Shown: one piece after another, positions 8,292 to 17,592 of the stretch
Layout: every line of letters begins with the position of its first letter
Numbering within the stretch: the first letter of the stretch is position 1
Assembly: GCA_964406465.1 (NCBI GenBank)
Contig: CAYORT010000002.1
Coordinates: 160,702 to 224,701 of the forward strand
Length of the DNA stretch: 64,000 bases
From: JAHEZL01 sp964406465
GTDB lineage: Bacteria; Bacteroidota; Bacteroidia; Flavobacteriales_C; GCA-002722245
Direction: 5' to 3'
Notes under the pieces: generated by a model
Databases searched by the model: none
The model's input: only the letters and a program-made list of their open reading frames with translations
What the model was told of the DNA's origin: nothing
Position numbers and translations under genes: made by a program

Positions 8292-11200
8292 TGAGTTTAT
8301 CTACCATATCCATCAAACGACCGGTATTGGCCATCGTGATGAATTTACTCATCATGCTTTTTGGCGTGATAGGCTATACTTTTTTAGGCGTTAGAGAATT
8401 CCCTTCCATCGACCCGCCAGTAATCACTGTAAAAACATCTTATCCGGGAGCCAACGCAGAAGTTATTGAAGCTGAAATTACCGAGCCATTAGAAAAAGCT
8501 ATCAACGGTATTGAAGGCATCAAAACCATTTCATCTTCAAGCAATACAGGAAACAGCAGTATCACTATCGAATTCGATTTAGGTATTGAATTGGAATCGG
8601 CTGCAAATGATGTTCGCGATAAAGTTTCACAGGCCGTTCGACAATTGCCAAAAGATATTGATGGCGCGCCAGTGGTTACCAAAGCCGATGCCAATGCCGA
8701 CGCAATTCTAGCCATGACCTTAGAAAGCGATGTTCGCTCTCACATGGAAGTGAGTGATTATGCCGAAAATGTAATTGCACAAAGAATGCAAACAATTCCT
8801 GGTGTTAGTGCAGTTCAAATTTGGGGACAAAAAAAATATTCGATGCGTTTGTGGATAGACCCACAAAAACTGGCAGCTTTTCAGCTCACTCCTCTCGATA
8901 TTAAAAATGCACTCGACCAAGAAAATGTAGAACTACCCTCCGGTAAAATTGCTGGCGACAACACAGAGTTAACCATCAAGGTAAAAGGTAGGTTAAAGTC
9001 GGAAGATGAATTCAACAACCTAATTTTATCCAATCAAAACAACCGCACTGTAAGATTTAAAGATATTGGCTACGCGCAGCTGGGTCCCGAAAATGAAGAA
9101 ACCATTTTGCGAAATTCGGGCATACCCATGATTGGATTAGGTGTTACGCCTCAGCCAGGAGCAAATTACCTAGATATTGCCGCCGAGTTTTACAAACGCT
9201 ATGAACAAATAAAAAAAGATTTACCCAAAGATTTAAAAACTACTATCGCTCTCGACAACACTCAGTTCATTAAAAACTCAATAGATGAAGTTGAAGAAAC
9301 ATTATTGATTGCCATCATCTTAGTGGTTTTAATCGTTTACTTGTTTTTCCGTGATTGGGCAATCGCTTTTCGTCCGCTTATCGACATCCCCGTTTCATTG
9401 GTAGCTACATTTTTTGTGATGTACCTAATGGGATTCTCTATCAATATTCTTTCGCTGTTGGCTATCGTTTTGGCCACCGGATTGGTAGTAGATGATGGTA
9501 TTGTGGTAACAGAAAATATATTCAAAAAAATGGAGGAAGGACTTTCGCCCATGGAAGCCGCCATCAAAGGGTCAAATGAAATTTTCTTTGCTGTTATCTC
9601 TACTTCTATCACTTTGGCTTGTGTGTTTTTACCCATCATTTTCTTAGAAGGGTTTGTAGGAAAACTCTTTCAGGAATTCGGTATTGTTATTGCCAGCGCG
9701 GTTCTAATCTCGGCTTTTGTATCACTTACTTTAACGCCAATGCTTAATGCCCGATTGTTTAAACCAGGAAAAAAACAATCGAAGTTTTACCAAAGAACAG
9801 AACCATTTTTCATTAAGCTCAATGAAAGCTATCATAATTCATTAGCAGGTTTCTTGAAGAAAAGATGGTGGTCATTTGTTATCATTGGTGGGGCCATCAT
9901 CTTAATATTTACTGTAGGCGCATTACTGCCTTCTGAATTATCTCCATTGGATGACAGAAGCTGGGTGCGTTTGCAAGTTACCGCGCCAGAAGGTTCATCG
10001 TATGAGTACACCGACAATTTCATGATGAAGCTGGCAAAATATGTTGACGACTCTATCCCCGAAAAAGATGTTATACTAACTGTGACCGCTCCAGGCTTTG
10101 CCGGATCGGGCGCAGTGAATGGTGGTTTTGCGCGATTAAAATTAGTCGACCCATCGAAAAGAAAAAGAACGCAACAACAAATAGCCGATCAAATTTCTGC
10201 TGCGGTAAAAAAATTCCCTGAGGCAAAAACTTTTGTCATTCAAGAACAAACTATTTCTGCAGGAGGTGGTGGCGGACCAAAAGGAGCGCTTCCAGTTCAA
10301 TTGGTTTTGCAAGCACCCAACTTTAAAAAACTACAAGAGGCATTACCTAAATTCATGGAGCAAGTTCGCGAAAGTAAAGTACTTGTTACACCCGATGTGA
10401 ACTTGAAATTTAATAAACCCGAATTGAATATTTTAGTGGATAGAGAAAAAGCAAACAGCTTATCTGTTTCTGAATTAGATATTGCCCAAACACTTCAACT
10501 GTCGCTGAGTAACCAACGATTTGGATACTTTACAATGAATGGAAAGCAATATCAAATCATCGGACAATTTTCTCGTGAAAATAGAGATGAGACTCTCGAT
10601 TTAAAATCGATTTATGTGCGCAGTAAAAAAGGAAATTTAGTTCAATTGGATAACGTAGTCAAGGTTGAAGAACTGAGCAGTCCGCCTCAATTATATCATT
10701 TCAACCGCTATCAATCAGCAACCGTTTCTGCCGGATTGGCACCTGGAAAAACTATTGCCGATGGTGTAAAAGAAATGCGAGCTATAGCAAAGAAAGTTTT
10801 AGATGAATCTTTTACCACTTCACTTAGCGGACCATCGAAAGATTTCGAAGAAAGCTCATCAAATGTTTTATTCGCATTTCTTTTAGCATTGCTATTAATC
10901 TACCTTGTATTGGCAGCACAATTTGAAAGTTTTATAGATCCTTTTGTTATTATGCTAACAGTTCCTCTTGCCATCGCAGGTGCGGTATTATCGCTGTGGT
11001 ACTTCAATCAAACCATTAATATATTTAGTCAGATTGGCATCATCATGCTCATCGGTTTAGTAACCAAAAACGGAATCTTAATTGTTGAATTTGCCAACCA
11101 ATTGCGAGAACAAGGCAAATCGAAAATGGAAGCTATTCAAGAAGCGGCAACCGCTCGATTGAGACCAATTTTAATGACCAGTTTAGCTACATCCTTAGGA

Positions 11201-11362
11201 GCATTACCTATCGCTTTGGCACTTGGCGCGGGCTCTGTAAGTAGAATGGGGATGGGAATTGTAGTGGTAGGCGGAGTTTTATTTTCCTTAGCCCTTACCC
11301 TAATTATAATTCCTGCAATGTATTCGTATTTATCAAAAGAAAAGAAACATGACAAAATATAA
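8291..11362 (+). CDS. RND (AcrB/HAE1-type) multidrug efflux permease
   Basis: A proton-driven inner-membrane exporter of 1023 residues, full length for the family. The start SIKRPVLAIVMNLLIMLFG is the usual first helix. Two repeats of the core are seen, each with a large periplasmic loop; the proton-relay Asp pair is in LATGLVVDDGIVVTENIF near residue 400. The second half shows IGIIMLIGLVTKNGILIVEF, the matching TM10 motif with Lys. The hydrophobic (not heavy-metal CusA-type) signature suggests export of drugs, detergents or lipid-like compounds. Spacing to neighbours (one-base overlap before, repeat element after) indicates a single operon with adaptor and channel. Confidence 0.95.
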   Translation: MSLSTISIKRPVLAIVMNLLIMLFGVIGYTFLGVREFPSIDPPVITVKTSYPGANAEVIEAEITEPLEKAINGIEGIKTISSSSNTGNSSITIEFDLGIELESAANDVRDKVSQAVRQLPKDIDGAPVVTKADANADAILAMTLESDVRSHMEVSDYAENVIAQRMQTIPGVSAVQIWGQKKYSMRLWIDPQKLAAFQLTPLDIKNALDQENVELPSGKIAGDNTELTIKVKGRLKSEDEFNNLILSNQNNRTVRFKDIGYAQLGPENEETILRNSGIPMIGLGVTPQPGANYLDIAAEFYKRYEQIKKDLPKDLKTTIALDNTQFIKNSIDEVEETLLIAIILVVLIVYLFFRDWAIAFRPLIDIPVSLVATFFVMYLMGFSINILSLLAIVLATGLVVDDGIVVTENIFKKMEEGLSPMEAAIKGSNEIFFAVISTSITLACVFLPIIFLEGFVGKLFQEFGIVIASAVLISAFVSLTLTPMLNARLFKPGKKQSKFYQRTEPFFIKLNESYHNSLAGFLKKRWWSFVIIGGAIILIFTVGALLPSELSPLDDRSWVRLQVTAPEGSSYEYTDNFMMKLAKYVDDSIPEKDVILTVTAPGFAGSGAVNGGFARLKLVDPSKRKRTQQQIADQISAAVKKFPEAKTFVIQEQTISAGGGGGPKGALPVQLVLQAPNFKKLQEALPKFMEQVRESKVLVTPDVNLKFNKPELNILVDREKANSLSVSELDIAQTLQLSLSNQRFGYFTMNGKQYQIIGQFSRENRDETLDLKSIYVRSKKGNLVQLDNVVKVEELSSPPQLYHFNRYQSATVSAGLAPGKTIADGVKEMRAIAKKVLDESFTTSLSGPSKDFEESSSNVLFAFLLALLLIYLVLAAQFESFIDPFVIMLTVPLAIAGAVLSLWYFNQTINIFSQIGIIMLIGLVTKNGILIVEFANQLREQGKSKMEAIQEAATARLRPILMTSLATSLGALPIALALGAGSVSRMGMGIVVVGGVLFSLALTLIIIPAMYSYLSKEKKHDKI

Positions 11363-11370
11363 TCCTAAGT

Positions 11371-11432
11371 CCTACTTCTCCCTCTCGAAGGAGAGGGGTG
11401 CGAAATTGCCTGTGAATTGGCAGGGAGTTGGA
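11371..11432. repeat. Palindromic intergenic element, copy A
   Basis: This stretch between the permease stop and the TolC start carries a core (GGAGAGGGGTGCGA, then ATTGCC...GTGAA...GGCAGGGAG) that recurs at 17414-17560 and 63884-63995. It forms two short hairpins (CCTCTC gaa GGAGAGG and TGCC...GGCA). It is in frame with the next gene and would add a spurious 28-residue N-terminus if an ATG inside the permease gene were used. Confidence 0.7.
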
Positions 11433-12731
11433 ATGCGCTTTACATTCACTTTTCTCATTTTACTTTTTTCTTTTTCATCTTTCTCTCAAGACACCTTAAC
11501 CATTGAGCAAGCCATTGAAATCGCATTAAAAAATAATCACTATATTTTACTATCAAAAAACGATGCTAGCATAGCCGAAAACAATTTTACTCCTGGCAAT
11601 GCTGGAATGCTTCCACAATTAAATTTCAATGCCGGAGGATCATGGGCAAGCAATAATGTGCGCCAAGAATTATCAAACGGAAATATCATTGCAAAACCCA
11701 ATGCTGGTTCAACTGGAATCAACTCGGGAATAGCTTTAACATGGACACTTTTCGATGGAATGAAAATGTTTAGCACCTATGACAAACTCAGTGAAATGAG
11801 TGCACAAAGTGAAGAACAATTGAAAATACAAATTGAAAACACAGTAAGTAAAGTAATGAATCAATACTACCTTATTGTAAAGCAAAATCAGTTGGTGAAA
11901 TCTCTTGAGAGCGATCTAGCGCTGTACACAGAAAGAGTAAATATTGCACAAACAAAATTCAATATTGGGTCGGCAGCAAAAACCGAATTGCTGCAAGCTA
12001 AAGTCGACATGAACGAAGTGCGCTCGAATTATTTGAATCAACAAAATATTTTGAACGATTATAAATTGACCTTGAATCAAACCTTGGCGAGACCTGTAGA
12101 AACAACATTTGAAGTAAGCAATAACATTTCACTCTCCTATCATCCTAAATTAGAAGAACTCAAAAAAACTGTATTAGACAGTAATCATCTGCTGAGATAT
12201 TATCAAAAAAACATACGAGTAAATGAACTAATGTTAAAAGAAAATCAATCGAATTATTTGCCCCGATTGGTGGCCAATGCTAACTATAATTTTACACAAA
12301 ATAAAAATCAGGCCGGCTTCATTTTACTTAATCAAAACCTAGGATTAAACACAGGATTAACATTATCGTGGAATATCTTTAACGGAGGAAATGATGCGCG
12401 ACAAATTCAAAATTCGAAACTAAGTATTCAAAATTCACAATTGCTCTTCGAAGAAAATAAAAGTGTGATTGAACTATCATTACTTAAGGCCTATTTGGCT
12501 TACAACAACTCGAAGGAAATATTGAAACTAGAAGAAGAAAATTTCCTTTTAGCAAAGGAAAATATTAATATCGCTTTAGAAAGATTTCGATTGGGCAGCA
12601 GTTCTACCTTAGAATTAAAAGCTGCTCAAAAAAGCTACGAAGATGCGCAAGTAAGACTAGTGAATGCGCGATACAATGCTAAAACGAACGAGATTGAATT
12701 GATGAGATTGAATGGAATGTTGGTGAAGTAA
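11433..12731 (+). CDS. TolC-family outer-membrane efflux channel
   Basis: Outer-membrane exit duct of the pump encoded just upstream. From ATG 11433 it is 432 residues with a clean signal peptide (MRFTFTFLILLFSFSSFS, cut before QDTL). The mature start DTLTIEQAIEIALKNNH is the OEP family signature, and two tandem OEP repeats follow; the second has the matching LRLGSSSTLEL (about residue 400). Long alpha-helical segments with heptad character account for the tunnel. An earlier in-frame ATG at 11349 overlaps the permease gene and translates the repeat element, so I rejected it. Confidence 0.92.
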   Translation: MRFTFTFLILLFSFSSFSQDTLTIEQAIEIALKNNHYILLSKNDASIAENNFTPGNAGMLPQLNFNAGGSWASNNVRQELSNGNIIAKPNAGSTGINSGIALTWTLFDGMKMFSTYDKLSEMSAQSEEQLKIQIENTVSKVMNQYYLIVKQNQLVKSLESDLALYTERVNIAQTKFNIGSAAKTELLQAKVDMNEVRSNYLNQQNILNDYKLTLNQTLARPVETTFEVSNNISLSYHPKLEELKKTVLDSNHLLRYYQKNIRVNELMLKENQSNYLPRLVANANYNFTQNKNQAGFILLNQNLGLNTGLTLSWNIFNGGNDARQIQNSKLSIQNSQLLFEENKSVIELSLLKAYLAYNNSKEILKLEEENFLLAKENINIALERFRLGSSSTLELKAAQKSYEDAQVRLVNARYNAKTNEIELMRLNGMLVK

Positions 12732-12767
12732 TGATAAAATTTTATCTTGCAAATCAAACCCTTCATC

Positions 12768-13307
12768 ATGTCAAATCTTCCTCTTTTGTTTAAAGCGTTA
12801 AACTACGCGGCAGAACAACATAAATCGCAACGAAGAAAAGGAATGGAATCTGTTCCTTATATCAATCATCCGATTAAAGTAACAACCATCATCACACAAT
12901 TTATCCCTAATGCTTCAGATGAATTGATTGCAGCATCTATACTTCACGACGTTGTAGAAGATACGGATGCAACAGTAGATGACATTAAAAATAAGTTTGG
13001 AGAAACCATCGCTTCTATAGTTCAAGAAGTAACCGACGATAAATCACTTTCCAAAGCAGAAAGCAGAAGAAAGCAAATTGAAAATGCACCCAAACTATCT
13101 TACAACGCCAAGATCATTAGAATTTGTGATAAGATTGCTAACGTGCGAGATATATGCGGAGAGAATATTCCCGATTGGGATTTTAAAACAAAAATAGAAT
13201 ATCTCAACTGGGCAGAGCAGGTAGTTTACGCTCTTGATAAATTTCACGAAGAACTAGAATTCACTTTTAAGGATGAAGTGAGATGGGGAAGGTTGAAGAT
13301 TAAGTAA
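12768..13307 (+). CDS. MESH1-like HD-domain (p)ppGpp/NADPH phosphohydrolase
   Basis: A stand-alone metal-dependent HD hydrolase of 179 residues from ATG 12768. Metal ligands are placed as in the RelA/SpoT hydrolase domain: His34 (INHPI), His60-Asp61 (ILHDVVEDT) and Asp121 (CDKIANV), with the Glu64-Asp65 pair that serves the catalytic water. There is no synthetase, TGS or ACT domain. Spacing and length match small alarmone hydrolases of the MESH1 type, which cleave the 3'-pyrophosphate of (p)ppGpp and in animals also NADPH. It starts 37 bases after the TolC gene and may be its operon tail, though no functional link is evident. A TTG at 12747 would add seven residues and is less likely. Confidence 0.88.
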   Translation: MSNLPLLFKALNYAAEQHKSQRRKGMESVPYINHPIKVTTIITQFIPNASDELIAASILHDVVEDTDATVDDIKNKFGETIASIVQEVTDDKSLSKAESRRKQIENAPKLSYNAKIIRICDKIANVRDICGENIPDWDFKTKIEYLNWAEQVVYALDKFHEELEFTFKDEVRWGRLKIK

Positions 13308-13315
13308 TTCTATTT

Positions 13316-13343
13316 GGGCGATCCGTCAGCTGACAGATCGCCC
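13316..13343. repeat. 28-bp palindrome, possible terminator
   Basis: Near-perfect palindrome: GGGCGATC (13316-13323) pairs with GATCGCCC (13336-13343), and the centre GTCAGCTGAC is itself self-complementary; only one C/A mismatch breaks the 28 bases. It lies between convergent genes, eight bases after the hydrolase stop, without a strong T tract. It may be a terminator for both directions or a REP-like element. Confidence 0.7.
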
Positions 13344-13355
13344 CTACAGAAATCA

Positions 13356-13973
13356 TTATTTTATCAAACTCAATCCCTGAGTAGCCGATTTATCTCCAGG
13401 TGATGTTAGCAAAACTTTATTGAACAAAACCTGTGCTTCACGTGTTTTACCTAACTGAAAATTAGTCCAAGCAAACATGAGTAATCCATCGTAACCAAAA
13501 GGATACAAATTCACTACTTTCTCAAAATATTTGTAAGCTGCAGCATAATCTTTCTTATCGTAATAGATATAACCCATTCTGTAATTGGCGGTAGAATTTT
13601 GAGGATCAATCTCTAAGATTTTCGTGTACTGATTAATCACCTCTGTCATGTTGCCAAATGCAGCTGCAGGATAAACATAACCTAAGCGAGCCTCAATAGA
13701 AACCGGCATTAAATTAATTGCTGTTTGGTAGTAGGTCATTGATTCTTTGTACAAGCCAGCATTGTAATGCAACCACCCCAAACGTAAATTTATTTCGTAT
13801 GAAGTAGCATCATAAACCTTCTTTAATGATGCAATGGCCGATGAATAATTTCCAACTTTTTCGTAATAGTAACTTTGTGTAAACGCTTCGCCCATAGCGT
13901 TATCTTGAGCCTTTACAATGCTTGTTCCCAACAACAACATTGCACTAATCAGTAATTTAATGGTAGTTTTCAT
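13356..13973 (-). CDS. Exported tetratricopeptide-repeat protein
   Basis: A 205-residue protein with signal peptide (cleaved after SIVKA, about residue 22) and four to five TPR units. Clear ones include YEINLRLGWLHYNAGLYKES, STANYRMGYIYYDKKDYAAA and GYDGLLMFAWTNFQLGKTRE. TPR arrays bind partner proteins, here presumably in the periplasm. It is the last gene of a minus-strand run that starts with the urea-transporter/M23 fusion, 28 bases after the TPR/barrel gene. That context suggests a scaffold in the same envelope process. No enzymatic motif is visible. Confidence 0.8.
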   Translation of the reverse strand: MKTTIKLLISAMLLLGTSIVKAQDNAMGEAFTQSYYYEKVGNYSSAIASLKKVYDATSYEINLRLGWLHYNAGLYKESMTYYQTAINLMPVSIEARLGYVYPAAAFGNMTEVINQYTKILEIDPQNSTANYRMGYIYYDKKDYAAAYKYFEKVVNLYPFGYDGLLMFAWTNFQLGKTREAQVLFNKVLLTSPGDKSATQGLSLIK

Positions 13974-14001
13974 GGTTCTGAAATTTTAGTAGTGATTTAT
14001 T

Positions 14002-15213
14002 TTAAGGTTTAAATTTTAAGCCAACAAATATTGAATTAAATGTATAGTCGGATGTAAAAGTAGATCGTTTCATTTCATATTGATAAGTCGCCGACAAATC
14101 CCATTTACTATTTAATCGAATTACACTGTTCAATGTAAATCTTCCCGTGGTAAGGTCGGGAGCATTATTCACCAATGCGCCATTCCACTCGGCAATATTA
14201 TTTCCAGTGTTGTACAAATATGAAATATAGACAGAAAATTTCGACGAAGGTTTAAAAGAAATGAAAGGAGAAAATGCAAAATGCAGTTGAGAATATGAAT
14301 CCATTGTGTGCGCAAAACAATTAACGCCAATACTTACTTTTTTATTCGCCAATGGGAAAAATGTAGCACCCACATTATGCTGAAACTGATAAAGAGAATC
14401 GAGCCACAAAACACTTGAACCTACAGAATATTCAAACTTTTTAAAATTCTTCTTCAAATGAAAAGAACTAACATAATTAGAAGTCTTGGTTGAAGTTGGC
14501 TCCACAGTTTTTGGTGCAAAATTATTTACAAAGGGATACGACAGTAAATCTCTACCAATCAAATGAAAAGACAAAGCTAGGTTCCAATTGTTTTTTAGCG
14601 CTAAAGATGCCTTTACATAATATTGATTTTGATTGATGGCCCAAAACCAATCAGAACTTCCTTGATGAAAATAGGTGTACGCATGGTACAAGTACACTCT
14701 ATTGCCTACGTAATGTCCTAAAGCCACATTAGCATAACTTGCATTAGGCACATCGCTAGAGACAGTCATCTTAGAGCCAATATCAAAAGAAAACAAATCA
14801 ACAGCCTTCCATTTATTGTAGTTTAATTTATTCTTCAAATCGACTTTAAAATATCGTGCCAACGCCCTACTCTCTTCATATTGTTCGGTAAAATAGTAGC
14901 AGTAAAAAAGATACTCCTTTGGTAAATCTTCAAAAGAGTTAAACTCGATGGCTCTCTCAAAATGATCTTTCGCAAGTAAATATTTTCTTTGTTCATAAAG
15001 AGCGATACCTATTCTCATGCGCAAATAGTAATAATCAAAACCTTTCTGCAAAGCAGAATCACCTAATAGAATCAATTCATCCCAACTTTTGTTCGAATAC
15101 AAAGCATAACTTCTAGCATCTACATATTGAGATGTGAAATCGTCTTCTTGCGCAAAAGAAAAAAGTGACGAAAAAATGAAAACAATTAAGCAATACGTTT
15201 TGCAACTATACAT
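14002..15213 (-). CDS. TPR domain fused to outer-membrane beta-barrel
   Basis: A 403-residue exported protein with a signal peptide (cut near SFA-QED, residue about 21). Residues about 35-130 contain TPR-like helices (MRIGIALYEQRKYLLAKDHF). From about 140 to the end, short alternating strands with aromatic girdles and the final strand YTFNSIFVGLKFKP suggest an outer-membrane barrel. The layout matches YaiO-type outer-membrane proteins (TPR helices then barrel). The gene overlaps the upstream urea-transporter/M23 gene by 28 bases, so the two are tightly coupled. Function is unknown; the neighbour with an LytM-like domain suggests an envelope role. Confidence 0.78.
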   Translation of the reverse strand: MYSCKTYCLIVFIFSSLFSFAQEDDFTSQYVDARSYALYSNKSWDELILLGDSALQKGFDYYYLRMRIGIALYEQRKYLLAKDHFERAIEFNSFEDLPKEYLFYCYYFTEQYEESRALARYFKVDLKNKLNYNKWKAVDLFSFDIGSKMTVSSDVPNASYANVALGHYVGNRVYLYHAYTYFHQGSSDWFWAINQNQYYVKASLALKNNWNLALSFHLIGRDLLSYPFVNNFAPKTVEPTSTKTSNYVSSFHLKKNFKKFEYSVGSSVLWLDSLYQFQHNVGATFFPLANKKVSIGVNCFAHTMDSYSQLHFAFSPFISFKPSSKFSVYISYLYNTGNNIAEWNGALVNNAPDLTTGRFTLNSVIRLNSKWDLSATYQYEMKRSTFTSDYTFNSIFVGLKFKP

Positions 15214-17375
15214 TTTGTGTCTTCTTTAATGATGAATTTATTGATTCGCTCACTGCTTAACTCTATCTCAAAATTAACTTCACGTTGAACTGAAAGTCCC
15301 GATTTTGCTATCGCGCAAGTTTCTATTTTTATTTTTTGTGGTTGAAGTAAATCATCAATCTCCACAAACTTCGATAGATACTCGGCATTCAAATAAATTT
15401 TAAATGGCGCAACGAAATCTTGAATCGTCTTGCTTAAACCAGAGAAGAATCCATTAACTGGTAAAATATCTTTTACTTCCAATTGATCATAATATCCCAA
15501 CAATATTTTGTGCGCTCCTAAATAAAAATGATACAACAATGAATTTCTATCTCCTTTAAATTCGGTGAAATAATGCAGTGTTTCGTTGTTCACCAAATAG
15601 GCGTAAGATTGTGTTTCGTGACAATAGATATAAGTTAAATTCAATGCATCGGTAAACACTTCCCACTTCACATTTTTCTTTTCACCTTCATTGTCCACTT
15701 CAAATTCCATGGTCATTCCAGGCACAAAATAAAATGCTTTACTCAACAAAGCATTGGGTGATACTTTAAAAATTGTTTGCCCTTCTAGTGGATAATCAAA
15801 CGAGTGAAACGCATATTTCCCATTCAATTTAGAGATGAAATAAGCCAATGGATATTTCAATGTTTTAGCACCAACATACGGAGTGCTTTGCATTTGAAAA
15901 TGTATGTGAGGTTCGGGCGACCTGCCCGAATTACCGCAAGTTGCCAACACTTCTCCTTTTCGAACAAAATCACCTACTTTCACTTTGAAAGAAGCGTTCT
16001 TTAGGTGCGTTAATTTGCTGTATAAAAAATCGGCGTGTTTAATTACAATGGCATTTCCCCAGTTGTCTCCAAGGTTCACATCACCAATAGCATTATCTTC
16101 TACCCCATCTAAAATTGTCACTACATATCCTGCTGCTGGAGCCAGCACTGGTAAGTTGTAGCAATAAAAATCCTCCACTGTTTCGCCTGGAGATTTAAAA
16201 GTTTTTTGTGTTTCATCGGCAATCACAAAATCGAAAGCAAAGCGATAATCTTCTTTGTGTGTGATCTTACCTTCGTGTGCTTGCGATACAAACCATTCAC
16301 CAAAGAAAGGCAAATGAATATGAAAATAGGTGTCGTTTTTATATCGTTCTAAACGATGACGATGGGCGTACAAATTCTTTTCTGGCGAATACAATTGCTG
16401 CTGCACTAAATCGAGTCCGTTGGTGGTATAGCGTTGCAACAAAACATACAACAACAACATCACCACCAAAGAAAAAGGCAAGGAATACATTGGCAAGCCA
16501 AAAGTAAACAATACCTTACCCAATGCGCTTATGCTTAAAGCAATCATGGCCGCAGAAACCATTACCAAGAGATAAGCTCGCCAAGAAGGGATTAGGAAAA
16601 ATCCGCCCAAAGCTATTGATGACAAGATGTAATTGAATCCAATATAACTATATTCCAATTCGGTAATATTTCCTTGAAAAATGGCCACGAAATAATAACC
16701 TGTTAGAAATCCTAAAATAGAAAGTGTAAAGGCGATACGTGAATAAATCACAAGTCCAAGAGCAATGATAATTCCCACCAACAAATTGTATTGAAAGAAA
16801 ATGGCACCCAACGATTTCAAATAAACATCGATTAGAAGCGGAAATTTAATAGCGATGATTTCGAGTATCAAAGCACCTAAATCTTCGCCCCAGAAACTGT
16901 AAATTTCATTGATAGCAAAAATCCCTCGTTCGCTTAACTCTATAGCTTTAAATCCTCTTGCACCAAGCAATACTGCCCAAACTCCTAACATGAATGGCAA
17001 ACTTAAAAATGGAATGCGGTAGCTAGAGAAAAATGCCGACAACCAAACAGAAATTAGCATGGTAAATAAAGAACCCAACAACAAAATTCCAAAGAATGCA
17101 TAGTTGAACTGAAAAAAAACTCCAATGGTAAATCCAACTAAAATCGAATTGTACGAATACAATGCACTTCTAATGGCTTCTTTGTTGTAGCCCATCCAAT
17201 CGGCAAAAATTACCGATGATGCTGCAGCTATAAAACCGCTAATTCCAATGTAAGGATCGATAAATGAAGCCAACAACAGCAAATACCCAAACCACTTGTG
17301 ATTGGAAAAAAATATTTGTCCGTACGAATTGACGATACCGTCGCGATATAATTTTAGTTTGAACATTAACCCCAT
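15186..17375 (-). CDS. Urea transporter domain fused to M23/LytM domain
   Basis: A 729-residue fusion. Residues about 20-315 form a urea-transporter (UT) channel: NSILVG (76-81) and the second-repeat GFNYILSSIALGG (246-258) and GLPMYSLPF (293-301) are family motifs. Residues about 345-500 form an M23 peptidase-like domain with Gly-Asn-Ser-Gly-Arg-Ser then HIH (490-492) and His457. The first zinc ligand of the H-x-x-x-D motif is Arg378 before Asp382, so catalysis is doubtful. A further beta-rich part (about 510-729) is unassigned. UT proteins pass urea or small amides through the inner membrane; the LytM part would face the periplasm. First gene of the group with the TPR/barrel and TPR genes. 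Confidence 0.87.
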   Translation of the reverse strand: MGLMFKLKLYRDGIVNSYGQIFFSNHKWFGYLLLLASFIDPYIGISGFIAAASSVIFADWMGYNKEAIRSALYSYNSILVGFTIGVFFQFNYAFFGILLLGSLFTMLISVWLSAFFSSYRIPFLSLPFMLGVWAVLLGARGFKAIELSERGIFAINEIYSFWGEDLGALILEIIAIKFPLLIDVYLKSLGAIFFQYNLLVGIIIALGLVIYSRIAFTLSILGFLTGYYFVAIFQGNITELEYSYIGFNYILSSIALGGFFLIPSWRAYLLVMVSAAMIALSISALGKVLFTFGLPMYSLPFSLVVMLLLYVLLQRYTTNGLDLVQQQLYSPEKNLYAHRHRLERYKNDTYFHIHLPFFGEWFVSQAHEGKITHKEDYRFAFDFVIADETQKTFKSPGETVEDFYCYNLPVLAPAAGYVVTILDGVEDNAIGDVNLGDNWGNAIVIKHADFLYSKLTHLKNASFKVKVGDFVRKGEVLATCGNSGRSPEPHIHFQMQSTPYVGAKTLKYPLAYFISKLNGKYAFHSFDYPLEGQTIFKVSPNALLSKAFYFVPGMTMEFEVDNEGEKKNVKWEVFTDALNLTYIYCHETQSYAYLVNNETLHYFTEFKGDRNSLLYHFYLGAHKILLGYYDQLEVKDILPVNGFFSGLSKTIQDFVAPFKIYLNAEYLSKFVEIDDLLQPQKIKIETCAIAKSGLSVQREVNFEIELSSERINKFIIKEDTKCIVAKRIA

Positions 17376-17413
17376 TTTTATTTTATGTCATCTCTTTTTA
17401 AGTTTCGAAGCGG

Positions 17414-17560
17414 TAACTCCACTTCTCCCTTTAAAAAAGGGAGAGTGCGGAATTGCCAGTGAAGGGGCAAGAGGGATTTCAAGCAATGCATAAAATCCCT
17501 CTTGCCTTTGCCCTCAAAAGCCAGCACACTCTCCCTTTTATAAAGGGAGAAGTGAGATTA
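17414..17560. repeat. Palindromic intergenic element, copy B (147 bp)
   Basis: A long imperfect inverted repeat: the left arm TCCACTTCTCCCTTT / AAGGGAGAGTG and the right arm CACTCTCCCTTTTA / AAGGGAGAAGTGAGATTA mirror each other, and inner arms (GGCAAGAGGGATTT and AAATCCCTCTTGCC) pair around a centre near 17487. It shares the core GAGAGTGCGGAATTGCC...GTGAAGGGGCA with copies A and C. It separates the PLP-enzyme gene from the urea-transporter/M23 gene; it could be a terminator or an RNA processing site. Confidence 0.8.
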
Positions 17561-17592
17561 GTTACCCATTCTTAAAAAAGAGCATTTCAATT

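Noticed and set aside
11349..11432. Longer N-terminus for the TolC-family gene
   Set aside because: It overlaps the permease gene and translates the palindromic element; the signal peptide starts at 11433.
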